From assembly GCA_009760855.2 (NCBI GenBank), contig WPIO01000041.1, positions 2,710,001 through 2,774,000 of the forward strand: a stretch of 64,000 bases of DNA, given 5' to 3'. Of this stretch, positions 43,906 to 64,000 are shown piece after piece (positions within the stretch are counted from its first letter, which is position 1; every line of letters starts with the position of its first letter). The notes under the pieces are model-generated. The model made no database searches and was not told the origin of the DNA. It saw nothing but the letters and a program-made list of their open reading frames with translations. The position numbers and the translations under genes are program-made. The DNA is from Cristatella mucedo. Taxonomy: Eukaryota; Bryozoa; Phylactolaemata; Cristatellidae.

Positions 43906-44164
43906 CCCGCTTTGGGTGCGCCTGCTGTTGTTGTAATAAGCGAGAACGCCCGATGCAGCTGTTTGATTCATCGAGCTCTCGTACGCGTAGGGTTTGAGAG
44001 AAATACAGAATGAGTCTCTTTTAATCGTTCACGTCCTCGCTTGTGCCTCCGCGAGACTGGAGTCGCAGCAAGACATGAACCACGCACAGAGGTACCCAAC
44101 ACTTGAGAGACTCCTTGGACTATTGTTGTTATTTGCTCAAGATCAGCACAGCTCGTCGCTGGCA

Positions 44165-44375
44165 TCGGTGCTCTGGAGTCTCCCACTGAGCTAGGACCTA
44201 AACCATTGTGGTGCTGTGCAAGTGATGCACAAGCGAGATGAGAGACACTTGGAATGGCCTTGGTAATCAGTAGAATTGAACTCTCCCGAAGGATTAAGCA
44301 AAACCAGCAGAGAGACGTTCTCTAAGTCTGCAGTCCTCAGAACGTCGTTTTACATCCAAAGCAGTCTGGCTGCTG
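44165..44375 (-). mobile_element. LINE-A RT fragment (part 2)
   Basis: The region upstream of the YADD motif in reverse orientation (SQWESRAPM/LSSRLCIT and LLVLLNPSGEFNST equivalents). It is separated from the 43645 piece by about 260 bp of foreign DNA, suggesting an insertion within the element. Confidence 0.55.
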
Positions 44376-44399
44376 TAGTAAGCCAAGGCTCCGCAAAAT

Positions 44400-46185
44400 A
44401 GATAAAAATAAAATAAATACAAATTAAAATTTTTAGCGTTGCGCTCTCACATAATTCACGCAAGCCACTTCTTTCATTGGACTTGCAGCTACTAATCGAG
44501 CTAAGTGGCATCTTGAGTAACTTGTAATTATTTTGGAACGACCGCGATTTACGTGGCGCGAATGCGAACGAACGTCATGATTGACTTTGACGACTTCTGG
44601 AGTCTGGAGCCTTAGAATCAGCTCTCTAAAAATGTTACTGCAACGGTTTCTAATATTGCTAGGGGTCGCACTGCTTGAAACTCGACTCTCGCGCTGCTCC
44701 AGCTGACTCGCACGCACGCCGTAGTTGCAAGGCGGAAGAGTCGGCTGCCGAAGCTCTTTAGGGCGGGAGGAGGATTCAAATTTCACTTCCGATGTACTCG
44801 GTGGCGGGGCTCTTTGTCGCGTCCTCCGTGAGTATCGTCGCCCCACAAGTAAGAGCTGTCCGCGAACTGCTGGCGGATACTGTATGTACCAATTCGATGT
44901 GTGCCTGGCTTTCCCGTTTCGCCTCGAAGCCATCCGCAAGACTGCTCCCGGACGGGATGGCATTTCTCCTTTGCCGCTTTTTGTTTCGAATTAGACCGTG
45001 TCATTGTCTGCGTGCACTGCAGCTAGTGTTGACGCTTTCTTCACTCCGATTCAGCGTCGAGCGATTCAGCGTATCTTGGCCGCTTTCCTTCGTAAGACAG
45101 TAGCAGTCGCACGCGTCCACTGTTCGCCATACTGCACACGTATATCGTTTTCGTAAAGGTTGTGGAATTAATGTTCCTTTTCGTCGCCAAGCCCCCCCCC
45201 ACCTATATGGTGCAGGCCAGGCAGATCACGCTCCCTATCTTTTTTAGCGCTGAGTAGGAGTGGTGACATTTAATTAGTCCGCCGTATTCGTGCAAAGCGG
45301 CAGCCAACCGACTTCGATCACTCTGCCCCTGCCAAACGAATTAGCACGACTTGATATGGCAAATCGGGGTTATTGCACAGCGTTTTTTCTACCTATTGTC
45401 GCCTGCCACGTTCTTTAAACGCTCGCTGTCGTTGTTCGCGAGCACGTGGGATTGCTGCACCCAGCTGTTGTAAGGCTCTATAGCTCCAGCAGGCTGAGTG
45501 ATAGCTAGTTTGGACTCAGTGAAGCGAGGGAGGGTTAGACTTATTCAAGAAAATGACTTGAAGAGCCAGTGCTCAGTAATACCGCTAGGTACAGACTGGA
45601 ACAGGCGAAGTAGAAAAATGTATGGGAAACTTGATGTGGTTTGGGAGCCGGTGTTCCAATCATCATGGTGCATCAATGATGCTAACCCGACGTAACTAAG
45701 AAACGACTGCTACCGTATGATGAAGCCTGTTTCGGCCATGGTGTCAGCTGGTGATTGTCGTCGATTGATGGCTCTACACAGATATATAATAATAATGATA
45801 ATTATTACTATTATTAAAATTATTATTGGCACATCATTGCTGTAGGCATTTGGAATACTTTTGGTTATGGTCTGGGGCACCTGGCTGGTCTGGTTTTTAA
45901 AGTCTTGGAGCTAGTTTACATGGCTGGTCTGTTGTTGTTTACTTTTTTCGTATCTGAATCACTGGAGAGCAAGTGAAAGGAATCAATCAGTGGAAGGCTT
46001 AGGAAGGAGGCTGATGGAATTTGAAGGCCAATGTGAATTCTTCATGCTTTTAAGTGTTTGCCTGTGTTCAATGTGATACCCGATCCCAATCATGCCCTAT
46101 ACGCCACTGTTTGTGCTGTTTGTACTGTCTTTATATAACTTTCTGGAAACACTCGAGCCATGTTGCATGTGTGTGTATGTATGTA
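44400..46185. other. Mostly unassigned; a short RT-like motif at 44925-45000
   Basis: The plus frame near 44940 encodes AIRKTAPGRDGISPLPLF, which resembles the conserved block of LINE reverse transcriptases before the finger-palm region. The surroundings are not recognised. A minus ORF at 44433-44963 (176 aa) shows no family and probably is not a gene. Confidence 0.4.
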
Positions 46186-46644
46186 TGTATCTCCGTCAGT
46201 AACTCCACAAAGTCATAAAGACATGTGGGTGTTACGCAGGAGAGTTTTGTATAGCGCACTCACAGCCTAAGCGGCTTTCGGTACGCATTCGGTAGCCAAC
46301 AGACTTCGTCTCACGCAACAAAGAGAAAGTGGGAAGCATTGCAGAGTTAGGAGAGCAGTTGAGGTAGTGAGTAGCATAGAAGTAGCAGTTCAGGACCGCT
46401 GAAAAAGATGTGCCATAGTCGGCAGTAGGAGAGTAGATGTCGTTGCGTAAGAATTGTGGAAGCGAGTTCCACAGTCTAGGACCTGCAGAGCTAAAGCTTC
46501 TGTCGCCAACTGTCTTTAAGCGGAGGAATGGGACAGCTAATTTATTGTCCACGCAGGACCTGAGGGCGCGAACAGGCTGAAACTGATGCAGCAGTTCAGC
46601 TAGGTACGAAGGAGCCAAGCCGTGGCGGGCCTTGTGGGTCAGCA

Positions 46645-46648
<4 letters not shown>
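46186..46648 (-). mobile_element. LINE-B 3' fragment
   Basis: Minus ORF 46232-46735 encodes LAPSYLAELLHQFQPVRALRSC, DRSFSSAGPRLWNSLPQFL and RTESRLGCECAIQNSPA. It is bounded at its 5' side by a (TG)n microsatellite. Confidence 0.85.

Positions 46649-46706
<58 letters not shown>
46649..46706. repeat. (TG)n microsatellite
   Basis: Uninterrupted TG run of about 58 bp at the LINE-B fragment's end. Confidence 0.95.
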
Positions 46707-46707
<1 letters not shown>

Positions 46708-47311
46708 TGCCTGCGTGTCCACGAGTGTTGGGCAATGGGTGAGTCGTGTGCGCACACTTCGAGCAGCCAGGAGATAGGCAGCACCATCAGCTGAATCAAC
46801 CCGGTAATTGCGGTCGATACAAGGGTGCTGAAAAAAGAGAGAGTATCAGGCAATCCTGGCGTGCTGTTCAGGTCTTGATTGCCGAGAGAGTTTTATATAT
46901 GACTTTTAACCTGGCCTTATTACAAGGAAGGAGCCCGACCTGAGCTGGCTCTTTTTTGGCAATCATCTGGTTGCGAGTCATTGGGCTGAGCGTTAGCTTT
47001 CTCATGCTTGTAATAACAACAATGAGTCTGCCTGAAGTTGCTCGGCGTAGAAACCATGATGGGATCTTCACACTTTTGCCTGAGCAGTACTGGTAATACC
47101 CCTCACCGTTTGGCAAGTGCCGGGCCACAGATCTGTAAAAATTGCACGAGTTGTGCTGCTGCCCGAACTAGTCAAAGTCAATGCCTCCCATTCAGCATAT
47201 ATATAAAGTGCATACAAGAGATTTAGTTCTCACAGATCGCAATACAAATCGTGCAACATTGTTATTATTATCATTGTTATTGCCATGTGCTTCTATTAGC
47301 TCTGAACGACT

Positions 47312-47491
47312 AAAAAAAAAATGCTAGCTGATTAGCAGCCTCTTTTGTATAGCAACAGAAGAGCCTTTATGGCTATCACCACTGCTTGCAGTGGCGATAA
47401 AGGATCGCCCACCACTGGATTCGAACCCACGACCTTAAGGGCCGAGGTCGTGAAAAGCGACCGCCTTACCTAGTGAGCCATTACGGCTTAC
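47312..47491 (-). mobile_element. tRNA-like SINE (type 1, reverse)
   Basis: Reverse consensus: A-run, GCTAGCTGATTAGCAGCC, CACCACTGCTTGCAGTGG hairpin, GATTCGAACCCACGACC B-box complement, and CCTTACCTAGTGAGCCATTACGGCT A-box complement. Confidence 0.8.
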
Positions 47492-47574
47492 CGACTATAT
47501 TGTTTGCGCTCTAGTCAACTAAGCTCTCTGTAGGCACTTTTTGTGTGCTGTAAACGAAGCATGTCAATTGCTTA

Positions 47575-47765
47575 GTGGTAATAATAATAATAGTAAAATA
47601 TTTGTATAGCACCCTAAAAGAACTAAATCTCTAGCGAGGCAACTGACATGTGCTGTAAAGGAAGCTTGTCAATTGCTTAGTGATAACATGCACAGTGTCA
47701 GCATGCATGAGAACACAAAGGTCAATTCATGCCGATCCAGCAAATGCTGTGAGGAATATTGTTAA
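47575..47765 (-). mobile_element. LINE-A 3'-tail fragment
   Basis: (ATA)n run, a diverged tail, and CATGCACAGTGTCAGCATGCA. Part of the tail is duplicated just before it at 47515-47575. Confidence 0.6.
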
Positions 47766-47774
47766 CACTGCATA

Positions 47775-48128
47775 ATGTAATGTATCTCCGTCTGTAACTC
47801 CACAAAGTCATAAAGATCATGTGGGTGTTACGCATGAGAGCTTTGTATAGCGCACTCACAGCCTAAGCGGCTTTCGGTACGCATTCGGTAGCCAACAGAC
47901 TTTGTCACACGCAACAAAGAGAAAGTGGGAAGCATGGCAGAGTCAGGAGAGCAGTTGAGGTAGTGAGTAGCATGGAAGTAGTAGTTCAGGACCGCTGAAA
48001 AAGATGTGCCATAGTCGGCAGTAGGAGAGTAGTTGTCGTTGCGTAAGAATTGTGGAAGCGAGTTCCACAGTCTAGGACCTGCAGAGCTAAAGCTTCGGTC
48101 GCCAACTGTCTTTAAGCGGAGGAAGGGA
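47775..48128 (-). mobile_element. LINE-B 3' fragment
   Basis: Reverse LINE-B: (TAATG)n, GTAACTCCACAAAGTCATAAAG, the CAGCCTAAGCGGCTTTCGG tail, and the RLWNSLPQFL region. Confidence 0.82.
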
Positions 48129-48555
48129 AAGCATAAATCGAGCTGTCGGCTCAGCTATACAGTTTCGAACGTCCTGCTAACGTGTTTCACTGCGAGCAGA
48201 ATCGCACAAGTCCCTGAGGGGCCTACCTCAAGAAGAAGGCAGAGTATGTGACTTTGAACCTCCCCATCAAGTACAGCCTGCAGGTCGGTCTCTGTGCCTG
48301 GGTTGTGTCGCAGTTGAAGCCTGTGTTCTCGTTCCATAAAGCAGTGGACCCGTCTAGGTGCTGGCAACAGCATTTTCTTTGAGATGCGCTGTCAGCTTAG
48401 TATGAATACCCAGCAGCAGCAGCTAAGAATCTCCTCTTGCATCGATGTAGGCGTTTTGAAATGGATCCACTGTAAGCCCGCCGTCTGCTGCCCAGAGCCA
48501 CGTGGTGCTAGGATTGTCCAACAATTCTGCAGCCTCGATTGCACGCACAGTCGCC
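48129..48555. other. Upstream region of the DPF gene
   Basis: No clear exon. A CAGCAGCAGCAG run is at 48412-48423. The promoter or a 5' UTR should lie here or upstream; no TATA box was identified. Confidence 0.35.
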
Positions 48556-63112
<14,557 letters not shown>

Positions 63113-63636
63113 GTAAGCACACAAGCTGTTATATCTAGCTATTCTTCATTGAGTTCGTGACTGATGTTTGCCTGACTGCCATGGTAGTGACGTCTCGATC
63201 GCGCTGCAATGGCGGCGCAGCTGCCGAGGACCGACAAGTTTGACAATGGCGTGGGCTAAACCTGATAAAAATGTGCGCACTGTGTCTTTGGACCATGTGA
63301 GGCTCTCTAGTCGAAGCAGCTTAGGGCAAACGCAAAGGCATTGTGCATGCTGACCATCGCTGCCTCGATATTTGAATCGATACGTGACCGCCTGTCAATC
63401 GATGACAATACGCCGATAAAAATAAATGGTCGGAACACCGGAAGCTGATCTGGCTGGAGTCACATTCAAGCGAAGGCTCGTGGTTTTCCTCTGCCACTTC
63501 GTCTTAGCCGAAAGTGGAAAGGCACTCGCTCTTCACGAAGCAGGTCGTGAAGAGCGAGTCCTGTAGCAGGCAGCTCGCTATTGCCCGTTAAAAGCATGAG
63601 CGGCAGCCCCCAATATTAAGAGAAATGTAGTCAACG
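63113..63636. other. Start of DPF intron 4, nothing recognised
   Basis: No exon encoding the expected C2H2 finger was found before the window ends. An inverted repeat (CACTCGCTCTTCACGA / TCGTGAAGAGCGAGTC) lies at 63524-63560 and resembles a piece of the type 1 SINE. Confidence 0.4.
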
Positions 63637-63795
63637 GTAAGCTGATTTAACAGCCTTGTTGAAATTGCGGCAGAAGGGCCTTAACGGCTATCATCGCCGC
63701 CGATTGCAGTGCTCAATAAAGGATCGCTCACCGAAGGTCTCGAACCCACGACCCGAGTCGTGAAGAGCAAGCGCTTTACCCCTGGGCTGACACCC
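63637..63795 (-). mobile_element. tRNA-like SINE (type 1, reverse)
   Basis: Reverse copy: GTAAGCTGATTTAACAGCC, TCGCCGCCGATTGCAGT, TCTCGAACCCACGACC and GCGCTTTACCCCTGGGC. Confidence 0.75.
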
Positions 63796-64000
63796 GGGAG
63801 CGGCAAGGCTCTCCTGCCAATGTCGAAATGAGGCGATCGAAACAGTCCTGCTCTGAAATGATCTGGGCCTGCTCTGAAATGACGCATCGCCAGACAAAGT
63901 GGATACTGTTTGCATCGACGAGCAGTCGCCTGGGGTCACGTGCATTGCTGTTGCTCGAGTAGCAGCAGTCGGGTCTTTAAGCTGCCGATGGCTCGTCGAG

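Noticed and set aside
44433-44963. 176-codon minus-strand ORF
   Set aside because: No family resemblance, and it overlaps a plus-strand frame with an RT-like motif; most likely chance.

Overview
This window looks like a stretch of a metazoan (probably invertebrate) nuclear genome. Coding sequence is split into short exons with GT/AG introns. Three conserved animal genes can be recognised exon by exon. The rest is packed with non-LTR retrotransposon remnants, tRNA-like SINEs, microsatellites and one long Ty3/gypsy-type LTR element. I could not pin down the phylum from sequence alone.

Layout. (1) 1-6520, minus strand: the 5' and central part of a UBR7-type gene (UBR box plus PHD finger), running off the left edge. 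Its 4-kb intron holds a 15-bp minisatellite of about 43 copies and LINE fragments. (2) 6809-7021, plus strand: a tiny 65-codon ORF with a poly(A) signal, head-to-head with UBR7. (3) 7022-18095: mostly repeats, namely two families of CR1/L2-like LINEs (called A and B here) and two SINE types. (4) 18096-32146, plus strand: a complete three-exon OPA3 gene. Its first intron contains four head-to-tail copies of a unit of about 1.6 kb, each made of LINE-A pieces around a (TA)n(CA)n(TA)n microsatellite. (5) 34279-43117, plus strand: a Ty3/gypsy-type element with two LTRs. Its integrase end is fused in frame to a second, diverged gag-protease segment. The element is also broken by an in-frame stop, frame changes and unequal LTRs. 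(6) 43118-48555: repeats and unassigned DNA. (7) 48556 to beyond the right edge, plus strand: the first four coding exons of a DPF (d4/requiem, BAF45) family gene. The 9.3-kb first intron hosts an antisense coiled-coil ORF (52684-53694). The third intron holds a decayed Tc1-type transposase.

The host genes do not form a functional unit. UBR7 is a putative ubiquitin ligase, OPA3 is a mitochondrial/peroxisomal membrane-associated protein, and DPF proteins are histone-reading subunits of SWI/SNF (BAF) complexes. The mobile DNA carries most of the unusual structure: the chimeric Ty3 element, the LINE-containing tandem array, LINE-into-LINE nesting with a visible target duplication, and SINEs that carry a LINE-like 3' end.

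Boundaries of repeats are read by eye and are approximate. Exon boundaries rest on splice consensus, phase agreement and remembered family similarity, not on transcript evidence.
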